Part shown: positions 42,018-50,246 of the stretch, piece after piece
Layout: each line of letters begins with the position of its first letter
Numbering within the stretch: position 1 is the first letter of the stretch
Assembly: GCF_009707865.1 (NCBI RefSeq)
Contig: NZ_WMBA01000035.1
Span: 1 to 64,000, forward strand
Direction of reading: 5' to 3'
DNA from: Amycolatopsis pithecellobii
Lineage (GTDB): Bacteria; Actinomycetota; Actinomycetes; Mycobacteriales; Pseudonocardiaceae
Length of the DNA stretch: 64,000 bases
Translations under genes and position numbers: made by a program
Notes under the pieces: model-generated
What the model was told of the DNA's origin: nothing
The model's database searches: none
Seen by the model: only the letters and a program-made list of their open reading frames with translations

Positions 42018-43106
42018 CTACGGCAGTAGGAGCACCTTTCCGATCGGGCCCTGGCTTTCCAGATATGCGTGCGCCTCCGCAGCCTGAGACAGCGGGAAAG
42101 TCCGGTCGATGACCGGGCTGATCTTCCTGTCGGCGAGAAGTTCCAGGCAGATTTCGTTGTCCCGGCGCCTGGCGCCACGAACACCGTGGACGTTCATTTC
42201 CTTGGCAATGAAAGTCATGATGCTCATGTCCAGGTTCCGTCCCGCGTCGAGAGGCGCGCCGAGGACGAGAACCGTACCGCCGACACGGACACAGAGCACC
42301 GAGAGCTGAAAGAAGTCGTCGCCCCCGACGCAGTCCCATACGGCGTCCACACCGAGCCCGCGGGTGAGGTCCCGGACGTGGTCGGTCATCCGCGGATCGG
42401 TCGAGTGCACGATGTGGTCGTAGCCGGCGGCCTTGAGCCGGTCATCGCGATCGGTCTTGGTGGTCGTTCCGATGACGATCGCGCCGTTGAGCTTGGCAAC
42501 CTGAGCGCAGGCCGTCGCCATCGACCCGCTGGCGCCGGTGATCAGCACCGTGTCGCCCGGCCCGACCGGAGCCCGTCGCGCGCAGTTCAGTGGCGTGCTG
42601 TACGACCACATGGTCGCCGCGGCCACTTCGAAGCCGACGCCGTCGGGAATGGTCAGCACGGCGTCTTGGTGGCGCACGATGTACTCGGCGTTCCCACCGA
42701 AGATCTGATGGCCGGGGACTTCGACGTCGAGGCACAGATTGTCGTTGCCGCGCAGGCACATGGCACAGCGCCCACAGGCCGGGTGTGCCATCTGTACCAC
42801 GCGATCGCCGACGTGCCACCGGTTGACGTCCGCCCCGACGGCCACGATTTCCCCCGCCGCGTCACGGCCGAGTTGGAACGGCAGCGGAAACGCGCCTCGC
42901 CCCGGAAGACTGGCCGGCAGGTGGCCGGCCCGATAACGAAGATCCCAGGCATTGGCCGACGTGGCACGAACGCGGATCAACACCTCATCCACCCCCACCA
43001 CCGGCACCGGCACATCCACGTAGACCAGCACGTCAGGACCGCCGTATTCGAACAAACGCACCGCCTTCATGTTTTCTTCGACGTCTGCATCGTTTGCGGT
43101 CACCAT
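42018..43106 (-). CDS. zinc-type alcohol dehydrogenase/quinone reductase (MDR family)
   Basis: About 362 residues from ATG 43106 (GTG 43103 is better spaced from AAGGAG; ATG 43070 has no ribosome site). MDR fold: KAVRLFEYGGPDVLVYVDVP at the N-terminus, structural-zinc cluster with four Cys in MAHPACGRCAMCLRGNDNLC, and nucleotide-binding GDTVLITGASGSMATACAQV. The usual catalytic-zinc Cys near residue 40 is replaced (ATSANAWDLRYRAGHLPA), so an NADPH-dependent reductase acting without catalytic zinc is possible. Divergent from the MarR gene with a long palindrome between them. Confidence 0.85.
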   Translation of the reverse strand: MVTANDADVEENMKAVRLFEYGGPDVLVYVDVPVPVVGVDEVLIRVRATSANAWDLRYRAGHLPASLPGRGAFPLPFQLGRDAAGEIVAVGADVNRWHVGDRVVQMAHPACGRCAMCLRGNDNLCLDVEVPGHQIFGGNAEYIVRHQDAVLTIPDGVGFEVAAATMWSYSTPLNCARRAPVGPGDTVLITGASGSMATACAQVAKLNGAIVIGTTTKTDRDDRLKAAGYDHIVHSTDPRMTDHVRDLTRGLGVDAVWDCVGGDDFFQLSVLCVRVGGTVLVLGAPLDAGRNLDMSIMTFIAKEMNVHGVRGARRRDNEICLELLADRKISPVIDRTFPLSQAAEAHAYLESQGPIGKVLLLP

Positions 43107-43128
43107 TCACTCCTTACCGCCCGGCCCG

Positions 43129-43167
43129 CCTATGCTCAGTGTCAGCATTGCTGACACTGAGCATAGG
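43129..43167. promoter_or_regulatory. 39-bp perfect palindrome, probable MarR operator
   Basis: Arms of 18 bp (left arm CCTATGCTCAGTGTCAGC, right arm its exact complement) around ATT. Located between the divergent alcohol dehydrogenase (start 43106) and MarR (start 43207) genes, where a MarR dimer would repress both. Confidence 0.75.
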
Positions 43168-43206
43168 CATAATGATGGCCCGGTGCAAGCGCTTCGAAAG
43201 GACCTC

Positions 43207-43653
43207 ATGCCCCCGCGCAACCACACACCACCGGCCGAACTGCTGGTCAGCCTGCTGCGTCAGGGGGAGCGCTGGTTCACCGACCAGCTCACGGCCCGCA
43301 TGGAGGATGCCGGTATCACGCCGATGACCGTGGCGCATACGCTGGTCCTGGCCCACCTGGACGAAGCCGGCGCCAGCACAGCCGAACTGGCCCGCCGCGC
43401 GGGGGTCACTCGCCAGACCATGCACCGAGCCATCCGGCAACTCACCGCCGAAGGACTGGTGTATCTCGAACCGGGCACGGGTTTTCCGCGTACCGGGCTG
43501 GTGCGTGTCACCCAAACCGGGACCGAGAGACGCCGTAAAGCCCAAGATATCCTCGCGGACCTGGAAGACGAACTCGGCGACCATCTCGGCTCGGAAACCG
43601 TCGCGATCCTCCGAAGCATCCTGAAAATGCCTTGGCCGAAGGACGCGCGGTGA
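43207..43653 (+). CDS. MarR-family regulator
   Basis: 148 residues from ATG 43207 with AAGGACCTC upstream. Winged-helix MarR: PMTVAHTLVLAHLDEAGAST, AELARRAGVTRQTMHRAIRQ (recognition helix), LTAEGLVYLEPGTGFPRTGL (wing) and RVTQTGTERRRKAQDILADL. MarR proteins commonly bind phenolic ligands. The divergent alcohol dehydrogenase and the perfect palindrome in between make it the likely repressor of that gene and of itself. Confidence 0.9.
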   Translation: MPPRNHTPPAELLVSLLRQGERWFTDQLTARMEDAGITPMTVAHTLVLAHLDEAGASTAELARRAGVTRQTMHRAIRQLTAEGLVYLEPGTGFPRTGLVRVTQTGTERRRKAQDILADLEDELGDHLGSETVAILRSILKMPWPKDAR

Positions 43654-43699
43654 TCACACCACTGACCGCCTGCGCGGCTGGATCAAGCCAGCCCACTAA

Positions 43700-44060
43700 G
43701 AACGAGTGGTCCAATGCTTCTGGTGCGTTGCGGGATCAACCGGCTCGCCGCGACCGACCGTGTCACCAGCGAGCCGGTGCGCCGCTACGAATATGACCAT
43801 CCAGGTTCGCTGATCCATGTCGATATCATTAAGTTCGGCAACATCCCCGGCGGCGGCTGGCGCTACGTCGGCAAGCAGCCGGGCTATCGCAACCGATCGG
43901 CGACGGCAGCCCGTACCGGCGAACCGCGGAGCAAGTGGCGCAATCCGATCGTCGGACGCGCCTACGTGCACACCGTTGTCGATGATCACTCACGCATCGC
44001 TTATGCCGAGATCTGCGGCGACGAGAAAACCGAGACAGCGGTTAGCGATCCCCGTCGCGG
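43700..44060 (+). pseudogene. IS481-family transposase fragment
   Basis: A middle fragment of an IS481/IS3-like transposase: VRCGINRLAATDRVTSEPVR, YEYDHPGSLIHVDIIKFGNI (first catalytic Asp) and VGRAYVHTVVDDHSRIAYAE (second Asp). It is followed by a switch to unrelated sequence after GDEKTETAV. N-terminal HTH and the C-terminal Glu are absent. Dead remnant. Confidence 0.8.
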
Positions 44061-44300
44061 GCGCCGGCGAGCGGGTTGATCGCGTAGACCTTGCGGCCGG
44101 TGGCGCGCAGGCATTGCGGCAGCAGGCCCCGTGGGGTTTCCATGGCGACCGGGATCGGGTGTTCGGTGCTGTCGCTTTGCTGGGCCAGCAGATCGAGCAG
44201 CGCACCGAATCCGGGCTGTCATCGCTGATGCGCCGCTTGGCCACCTGGTCGCCCTTGGCATCGATCAGTGCCACGTCGTGGTGGTGTTGCTGTATGCCGG
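44060..44300 (-). pseudogene. IS110-family transposase N-terminal fragment
   Basis: The minus strand reads HHHDVALIDAKGDQVAKRRI, then after a frameshift PIPVAMETPRGLLPQCLRAT and GRKVYAINPLAGARDGDR. This is the first third of an IS110 transposase, with the acidic residue of the VAMETPRG strand. The rest is missing. It abuts the IS481 fragment, implying nested insertions. Confidence 0.6.
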
Positions 44301-44429
44301 CGTCGCGATCGTCGCAGTGGTGTTCTTCGTCCTCCTTGGAGTCTCCGTGGTCCCGAGGAAGCTCGAGGACCGGCTCCAAGTGAAGGCCGGTTTCGGGCAT
44401 CGCAGTCGCCAGCGCGGCGGCGACCACTG

Positions 44430-44580
44430 CGGCCGGTTCCACCCGAAGCCCATTCCCGAAGCACCACGCCGCCGTCTTGGATGCCGCGTATACCGTCGCA
44501 CCGGGAGGTGCGAACCACGAGACCGTGGAAAGCGCCCTCGGGATGGCTCGCGCGTGACCGGCTTACCGCCCAAGGCGTCT
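44430..44580 (-). pseudogene. SDR fragment
   Basis: In one minus-strand frame the sequence reads GALSTVSWFAPPGATVYAAS, KTAAWCFGNGLRVE, matching the catalytic-site stretch of a short-chain dehydrogenase (Ser, then Y-x-x-x-K). Nothing N-terminal or C-terminal remains. Confidence 0.5.
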
Positions 44581-45641
44581 CAGCCGGCCAGGACCGCACC
44601 GAGGCGTTCCACCGCGAGATATCCGTTGAACTGCGGATGACGGCTCGCGACGGCGATGTCGCGCCAGTACCGCTGGAGTGGGTTGGCGGTGCTGAAACCA
44701 CTGACACCGTGCAGGTCGAGCATCCGTTCGATGGCGGACCGGCAGTCGCTCACTGCCTCGGCCAGCATCATCGACAGGCGAGCGCTGTCGAGTTCCGCCG
44801 GGGCGTCGCCACGCTCATCGGCCTGAGCGACCGTCATCATCGCCCGGTCCGCGCGGTCCACGAGGTGGGTGGCCTCGGCCAGCCACTGACGAGCGCCGGC
44901 CGACTCGGCCATGCTGGAATAGCTGGACATGGATGGCGCTCGCCCAGACGCGAACATCGCATCGATCACCTCGAGCGCGCCGTATGCCGCACCCACGATG
45001 GGCGCCAGCACCGCGATCGCGTAGAACGGCCGGTCCGCAGGGCTGGGCAACGACCCCGCGGTCACCCACTGGGCCGGCACGAGCACATCGTCCGCCACCA
45101 GGGTGTGACTGCCGGTGCCGCGCATACCGGGCACCTGCCAGGTCCGATCGAGGACCAGCCGGTTGGTCGGGACGTAGGCCCAGCTGTAGCTGCCGTCGAT
45201 GGTCAGCGCCAGCGCGGCCCAGTCCGAGTCCTCACAGCCGGAAAGGGCCGACCACCGGCCGGTGATGCGGACACCCTCCGCCGTGCGTTGTCCTTGCGCC
45301 GTCGGGTGGCCCGATCCGCACGCGAGCGTGTCCGGCTCGGCGAAGATCTCGCCAAGCACCTCCTCATCATCGAAGTTCCTGGCCAGCAAGGTCTTCGCGG
45401 TCGCACAGGTGCCGGCGACCCACGCGGCGGACGGGCAGGCCCGGCCGAATTCGGCCAAAGAACGGGCAACCGCGGTCGTACTCGCCCAAGGACCACCGAA
45501 GGCAGCGGGTGTCCGCCAGGCGAAGACCCCGCTTCGCCTCAGCGTTTCGATGCTTTCCGGGGCCAGCCGGTCCCGCAGCTCGGTTTTTTCCGCATTCGCG
45601 CGCAGAATCCCGGTTTGCTCGGTGTTCACGGAGTTGATCAC
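44580..45641 (-). CDS. acyl-CoA-dehydrogenase-fold flavoprotein (possible flavin monooxygenase)
   Basis: About 353 residues, GTG start at 45641 (a second GTG four codons on is possible; no strong ribosome site). Fold landmarks: FAWRTPAAFGGPWASTTAVA, ACPSAAWVAGTCATAKTL, VRITGRWSALSGCEDSDWAA (middle domain), TWQVPGMRGTGSHTLVADDV and a C-terminal helical domain ending VASRHPQFNGYLAVERLG. The 'W.LSGC..SDW' and 'GMRGTGS' patterns are those of the HsaA/HpaB-like group D flavin monooxygenase branch rather than true acyl-CoA dehydrogenases, whose catalytic Glu is not evident. Divergent from an AraC regulator. Confidence 0.78.
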   Translation of the reverse strand: MINSVNTEQTGILRANAEKTELRDRLAPESIETLRRSGVFAWRTPAAFGGPWASTTAVARSLAEFGRACPSAAWVAGTCATAKTLLARNFDDEEVLGEIFAEPDTLACGSGHPTAQGQRTAEGVRITGRWSALSGCEDSDWAALALTIDGSYSWAYVPTNRLVLDRTWQVPGMRGTGSHTLVADDVLVPAQWVTAGSLPSPADRPFYAIAVLAPIVGAAYGALEVIDAMFASGRAPSMSSYSSMAESAGARQWLAEATHLVDRADRAMMTVAQADERGDAPAELDSARLSMMLAEAVSDCRSAIERMLDLHGVSGFSTANPLQRYWRDIAVASRHPQFNGYLAVERLGAVLAG

Positions 45642-45658
45642 ATCAGCGACTTAACCAC

Positions 45659-45699
45659 TCCCTCGGTCCCACCGGCCATACGCCGGTGGGACCGAGGGA
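45659..45699. promoter_or_regulatory. 41-bp perfect palindrome between divergent genes
   Basis: 18-bp arms (outer part TCCCTCGGTCCCACCGGC) with a 5-base centre CATAC. It lies between the start of the flavoprotein gene (45641, minus) and the AraC gene (45726, plus). GC-rich, it could act as an operator overlapping both promoters or as an RNA hairpin in a leader. AraC proteins usually prefer direct repeats, so another factor may bind. Confidence 0.6.
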
Positions 45700-45725
45700 T
45701 ACGAGTTCGTGCGGGCTAGCATCTG

Positions 45726-46622
45726 ATGGTGGACGTAATCGGCGAAGCGATGGGCACTTTGCGGGTGGGAAATCCGTATGCCCGGAAGGTCAAGGAATCC
45801 GGCTCCTGGGGTCTGCGATACGCCGCGTTCGCCGGTAGCGGGTTCCACATCGTGTCGCGTGGTCGTGGCTGGCTCATCACGCCCAGTGGCAGTCCTCGCG
45901 CCCTGAAACCGGGTGATGTGGTGCTCGTCCTTTCCGGTGCCGAGCACGGGCTCAGTCACGCGCCCAGTGCACTCGGCGACCTGCCGTGGGCGAAGTTCAG
46001 TGCCGAACCGGCCGCACCGGGGCCCGCGGATTTCGAAGCTCTCTGCGGCGCCTACCGGCTCGACCGCGGACAGGTGCACCACTACTTCACCGCGCTGCCC
46101 GAAATCATCGCCGTGTCGCCCGACTACGAGCACGACCCGCAACTGCGGGTGCTGGCTGAGCTGCTACATGCGGACACCGCCGACTCCAGGCCAGGTACCT
46201 CAGTGACCCGTCCGGCGCTGCTCGACCTGCTGGTGGTGCATGTCCTGCGCCGGTGGCTGGAGCAGAACGGCACGCCCGAGTGGCCGCAAGTCAGCGACCC
46301 GGCCGTTGTCACCGCGCTCCGCTGCATCCATGGTGACCCGCGGAAGGCGTGGACCGTCCAGCAGCTCAGCGAAACCGCCGGGCTGTCCCGGACCGTGTTC
46401 ACCAGGCGCTTCATCTCCGTGCTGGGCACGTCGCCGCGCGCCTACCTGACCACCGTGCGCCTGACTCGGGGCGCCCGGCTGCTGCGCGAAACCGCAGCGC
46501 CGTTGGCGACGATCGCCCGCCAGGTCGGTTATTCCACGGAATACGCGTTCGGCGGCGCCTTCCGCCGCGTGTACGGCGTGTCTCCGGGACGTTTCCGGAA
46601 GGCCGGTCAGCAGCAGGACTGA
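45726..46622 (+). CDS. AraC-family regulator with cupin sensor domain
   Basis: 298 residues, ATG 45726. The N-terminal cupin_6-type sensor (about residues 25-170: GFHIVSRGRGWLITPSGSPR, LKPGDVVLVLSGAEHGLSHA) is followed by the C-terminal double HTH (WTVQQLSETAGLSRTVFTRR, then ATIARQVGYSTEYAFGGAFR and VYGVSPGRFRK). Regulator of the divergent flavoprotein gene by position. Intact. Confidence 0.92.
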   Translation: MVDVIGEAMGTLRVGNPYARKVKESGSWGLRYAAFAGSGFHIVSRGRGWLITPSGSPRALKPGDVVLVLSGAEHGLSHAPSALGDLPWAKFSAEPAAPGPADFEALCGAYRLDRGQVHHYFTALPEIIAVSPDYEHDPQLRVLAELLHADTADSRPGTSVTRPALLDLLVVHVLRRWLEQNGTPEWPQVSDPAVVTALRCIHGDPRKAWTVQQLSETAGLSRTVFTRRFISVLGTSPRAYLTTVRLTRGARLLRETAAPLATIARQVGYSTEYAFGGAFRRVYGVSPGRFRKAGQQQD

Positions 46623-46791
46623 CGGCGGCTCGTCAGCCGGTGGCTCGAACACGAAGCCCGCCTCCCAACAGCCGCAAACGCCAACCGCAGCCAACGGTTC
46701 GGCATGGGCCCCGCCTGAGGCCGAGAATTCAGTCAGAACGGGACGGACACAATTGTCGGATTGGAACGGCTCTCCGGCTAGGAAACGGTCC

Positions 46792-46826
46792 AGTGGTCGC
46801 GCCTGTTAGTTCGTCGGGGGTTGTCA
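46792..46826. repeat. left terminal inverted repeat of the IS630-like element
   Basis: Pairs with 48248-48282. The outer 14 bases are identical in the two ends and the inner block AGTTCGTCGGG is also identical. The stop codon of the passenger gene (46824) falls inside it. Confidence 0.8.
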
Positions 46827-47150
46827 GGCTGTGGTGTCGTTGAGGTAGAGCCCGCAGGCGCAGTCGAGTGCTTCTTGTGGTGTGCCGGAGGGGTAGCCGC
46901 TGGGCAGGATCGAGTTTTCGTAGTCCTCGTGGCTGGCGCGGTAGATGGCGAACCCCCAGCTGCTGGCGGATCCGTTGTAGCGCAACCGGAACAGCGGCAG
47001 AGTGGTGCCGTCGGTGAGTTCGCCGGTGACGTAGGCGAACGCGCCGTGGTGCCGCACTTGGACTGTGGCCAGTTGGGGCCAGCGGTCCCGAGCGCGGGCC
47101 AGCAGGCGCTGACGCAGCGAGGTCTTGGTCGACTCGGGTGGGGAAGCCAT
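46824..47150 (-). CDS. conserved small protein carried inside the IS630-like element
   Basis: 108 residues from ATG 47150 (MASPPESTKTSLRQRLLARA). It reads WPQLATVQVRHHGAFAYVTG, TTLPLFRLRYNGSASSWGFA, YRASHEDYENSILPSGYPSG and ends PQEALDCACGLYLND. I recall closely similar hypothetical proteins in many actinomycetes, often near transposases. No catalytic motif is evident. It may be a passenger or accessory protein of the element. The long upstream frame is the antisense of the transposase and is not part of it. Confidence 0.75.
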   Translation of the reverse strand: MASPPESTKTSLRQRLLARARDRWPQLATVQVRHHGAFAYVTGELTDGTTLPLFRLRYNGSASSWGFAIYRASHEDYENSILPSGYPSGTPQEALDCACGLYLNDTTA

Positions 47151-47198
47151 GGGCACGATCCTGCCCGATACCGTCTCACTCCCATAGCCGATCTTGGA

Positions 47199-48250
47199 AT
47201 GAGTGGGTTGGTGGCCGCGCGTAGCCCGTATGTGATCACGCTGGACCCGGCGGACCGGCAGACGCTGGAGGCACTGTCGCGCCGTGGTCGCGCCGAGCAT
47301 CGCCAGGTGTTGCGGGCGCGGATCGTGCTGTTCGCCGCTGACAGGCAATGCAATGCCGATATCGCTCGCGCGCTCGGGGTTACGGTGGACACGGTTCGCA
47401 AGTGGCGCAAGCGGTTCTGCCGTGAAGGGCTGCCAGGATTGGTCGACCGGCCGCGTGATGGGCGGCCCCGGGTCTTCCCGGCCGCGGTCGTGGCCGAGGT
47501 GAAGGCGCTGGCCTGCGAGCTGCCCGCCCAGGCAGAGGCGCCGTTGGCGCGGTGGAGCTGCCCGGAGCTGGCCCGTGAAGCGGTGACTCGCGGTGTCTGC
47601 GAGCGGGTATCGGCCTCCACGGTGCGCCGGTGGCTGGCCGCGGACGCGATCAAGCCCTGGCAGCATCGCTCGTGGATCTTTCCCCGCGACCCACCGCGGT
47701 CAAGGCAGCCCGGGTGCTCGACTTGTATGCCCGCGTCTGGGAAGGCGAACCGCTGGGCGAGAACGACTTCGTCCTGAGCGCCGATGAGAAACCCGGCGTC
47801 CAAGCCCGCTACCGAAAACACCACCCCCTGCCGGCTGGTCCGCGCATCGTCCCGTTCTCCCGCCTGGTCGATCAGGTCATGACCAGCGAACCCTATGCCA
47901 GTGCCCGCCGCGTGTTCTGGATCGTGGACAACGGTGCCTCGCATCGCAACTGGCCCGCCGCAGCCCGCCTCAACGACGCGTTTTCCCATGCCCACATGAT
48001 CCACTTACCAGTACACGCCTCGTGGTTGAACCAAGTGGAGATCTACTTCTCAGCTGTCCAACGAAAAGCACTCACCCCGGACGACTTCTACGACCTCAAC
48101 GAGGTCGAACAACGGCTGCTGTCCTTCCACAGCCGCTACAACACCACCGCCCGCCCCTTCGGCTGGACCTTCACCCGCCACGACCTCAACCAGCTACTTA
48201 CCCGGATCGGCAGGCATGACCGCCACGCACCCCAACCACTGGCAGCATGA
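47199..48250 (+). pseudogene. IS630-family transposase, frameshifted with deletion
   Basis: ATG 47199. The N-terminal HTH region is intact (LSRRGRAEHRQVLRARIVLF, ALGVTVDTVRKWRKRFCREG, LARWSCPELAREAVTRGVCE). Near 47680 the frame changes, and the DDE core continues as VLDLYARVWEGEPLGENDFV, LSADEKPGVQAR (first Asp), VFWIVDNGASHRNWPAAARL (second Asp) and HASWLNQVEIYFSAVQRKAL (Glu). A block between KHHPLPAGP and PFSRLVDQVMTSEPYASARR is missing relative to relatives. Inactive unless supplied in trans. Confidence 0.85.
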
Positions 48251-48282
48251 CCACACCCGACGAACTTCCAGGCGCGACCACT
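48248..48282. repeat. right terminal inverted repeat of the IS630-like element
   Basis: Complement of 46792-46826. Begins immediately at the transposase stop and ends ...GGCGCGACCACT, followed by A, giving a TA at the junction. Confidence 0.8.
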
Positions 48283-49188
48283 AGATGTTCGACCGCGAGA
48301 CGCACCTGGTCCCCCGCCTGCAGCCAGCGATCGAATTTTTCCGTGCCCATCGCGAAGTGTTCGTAGAGGCAGCCGGTCGGGACGGTGCCGGAACCGAGCA
48401 CATCGCCGGGACGGAGTTCTGCTCCGCGAGATGCGTAGGCGACCATCTCGGCGAACGACCAGTCCATCTGATCGAGCCAACCTTCGCTGATCAGCTTGCC
48501 GTTGACGCACGCGTTCATCCGCAGGTGAAATCCGTTTCCGGTGCGGTGCACGGCGATCTCGTCGGCTGTCACGAACAGTGGGCCGATCGTGTTGGCGCCG
48601 TCTTTGCCCTTGGCCGGTCCGAGACTCAGGCGCATCTCGTGGCGTTGCAAGCCACGAGCGCTCCAGTCGCCGTAGATGGTGTAGCCGGCGATGTGGTCCC
48701 AACCGTGGTTTGGGTTGATGTCGTGGCCGGCGCGGCCGATGACCGCTCCCACTTCGAGCTCGAAGTCGAACTGCTCTGATCCGGGGAAGATGGGCACCGG
48801 GTCGGACGGGCCCAGCACGGCTGTCGGGTTCGTGAAGGAGAAGGCAGGGATGTCGTCCATGCGGTGTGGAGCGCGATCTCGGCGGCGGCAGCCGTGTTGC
48901 GCAGATGCTGAAGGAAACAGAGAAAGTCGCGGATGGTCCGAGGCTCCAGTGGTGCGACGAGACGGGCAGCCCCCGCCGGCACCACTGCGGCCGGCGCCCG
49001 GCGTGCCGATTGCGCCGCCTCCTGCATCGCCGCTGGTCCATCGGCGATCAGTTCGAGCAACGTCGTCGTGCCGTCCAGGAGCCGGAACTCGTCGTCAACG
49101 AGCAACGCGGCGTTGGTTCGGCTGTTGTTGCCCCCGCAGAGTTGCCCACTTCACGTGCTTCCTCGCCTTCGGTGATTATCTGAGCCAT
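48283..49188 (-). pseudogene. FAH-family hydrolase, frameshifted and 3'-truncated by the IS
   Basis: N-terminal part (LVDDEFRLLDGTTTLLELIA, VPAGAARLVAPLEPRTIRDF, LCFLQHLRNT) is in one frame. A shift near 48855 leads to DIPAFSFTNPTAVLGPSDPV, FDFELEVGAVIGRAGHDINP (ExE ligands), YTIYGDWSARGLQRHEMRLS (Asp) and AELRPGDVLGSGTVPTGCLY. A probable start at 49188 would need another shift. The C-terminal dozen residues are replaced by IS630 sequence. Family role: hydrolysis or isomerisation of ring-cleavage products. An intact homologue follows directly upstream, so function may be covered. Confidence 0.8.
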
Positions 49189-49220
49189 GTTCGCTTGCTT
49201 GTTCCTCGGGCATAGTCTTC

Positions 49221-50168
49221 TCACGGCATGGCCATGCAGGTGTTGCGCTGCTCGCCGAGGCCGGTGATGGCCGCGGTGAGGACGTCACCGGGCTTGAGGT
49301 AGCGACCGTGGTGGGCGCCGTTGCCCGCAGGGGAACCGGTGAGCAGCAAATCGCCCGGGCGCAGCGCGGTGATAGAGGAAACATGCTCGATCAGCCCCGC
49401 GATGTCGAAGATCATGTCCGCGGTGGATTCGTCCTGCATGGTCTCGCCGTTGAGTCGCAACGTGAGGCGCAGGTCCATCGGATCGGCCACAAACCCAGCC
49501 GGCACTACCCACGGTCCGAGTGGCGAGAAAGTGGGCGAGTTCTTGCCGGCAAGCCAGTCCGTCCCGATCGATGGGAGGTCGGGGCGGAATACCCGGTCCC
49601 GTGTGGTCAGGTCGTTGGCGATGACGTATGCGGCCACGTGCGCCATCGCGTCCTCGCGCCGAACGTTGCGGGCCTCGTGGCCGATCACGACGCCGAGTTC
49701 GAGCTCCCAGTCGTGCCGCACGCCGATGGGCGGCAGCACGATGTCGTCGTAGGGTCCGCAGATCGCGGAAGGCAGGCCGATGAAGACGTAGGGTGTGCCG
49801 TTTTCCACCTGCTCGTCCATCATCGCCTTCGCGCGGGCGCGCGCCTCGGCTTCGGGCCGCCCAGCCTCGATCGCCGCCGCGACGGTGAGGTCGACGACAT
49901 GCTTGTGGTAGTTCGCGCCGCTCTGGAAGAGCTGGCCCGGCGTGAATGGGGCGAGTACCGTCAAGTCGCCGAGCGCACGGCCAGGTCGGGCGCCGGGCAG
50001 GGCCGCGGCGAGTGTGGCCGACGCCACCGGCCACTCGGCGAGGACCGCGTCGACGGTCGGCGTGGCGGGAGTGAGGTCGGCGAGCCGGAGGACGCGGTCG
50101 TCGACGATCGCTGCGCCGAAGACAATGCCGTCAGTATCACGGAACGTGCCGAGGCCGTATTGGGTCAT
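49221..50168 (-). CDS. FAH-family hydrolase/isomerase
   Basis: 315 residues, ATG 50168. Intact: TPGQLFQSGANYHKHVVDLT (the family's 'GxNYxxH'), GVRHDWELELGVVIGHEARN (ExE metal ligands), YVIANDLTTRDRVFRPDLPS (Asp), SPTFSPLGPWVVPAGFV and ITALRPGDLLLTGSPAGNG. The insertion LTVAAAIEAGRPEAEARARA after the NYxKH motif is longer than average. It would process the product of the extradiol dioxygenase in the neighbouring plus-strand operon. 78 bp from the LysR gene, same strand. Confidence 0.92.
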   Translation of the reverse strand: MTQYGLGTFRDTDGIVFGAAIVDDRVLRLADLTPATPTVDAVLAEWPVASATLAAALPGARPGRALGDLTVLAPFTPGQLFQSGANYHKHVVDLTVAAAIEAGRPEAEARARAKAMMDEQVENGTPYVFIGLPSAICGPYDDIVLPPIGVRHDWELELGVVIGHEARNVRREDAMAHVAAYVIANDLTTRDRVFRPDLPSIGTDWLAGKNSPTFSPLGPWVVPAGFVADPMDLRLTLRLNGETMQDESTADMIFDIAGLIEHVSSITALRPGDLLLTGSPAGNGAHHGRYLKPGDVLTAAITGLGEQRNTCMAMP

Positions 50169-50246
50169 GGTCGCGACCCTACGGATGAGCAGAGCCGACT
50201 GGAATCAGCTGTCGCCGATGACGATCATCGATGCCGTCGATGTTGG

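Larger units (their letters stand above)
46792..48282. mobile_element. IS630-like insertion sequence with passenger gene
   Basis: Bounded by matching imperfect inverted repeats. The left end begins AGTGGTCGCGCCTG, TT, AGTTCGTCGGG at 46792. The right end is the complement (48248-48282) with only a few mismatches over about 35 bp. Inside are a minus-strand small gene and a plus-strand IS630-type transposase that is frameshifted. A TA target dinucleotide is visible at the right junction but not at the left, so the left side has changed since insertion. It truncates the 3' end of the FAH gene at 48283. Confidence 0.8.

Noticed and set aside
44580-45641. True acyl-CoA dehydrogenase
   Set aside because: The motifs around the flavin site match the HsaA/HpaB-like monooxygenase branch and no catalytic Glu is evident. 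Kept only as fold-level name.
46778-48004. Long minus-strand frame across the IS630 element
   Set aside because: Antisense of the transposase. Only the 108-residue gene at 46824-47150, in another frame, has real protein character.
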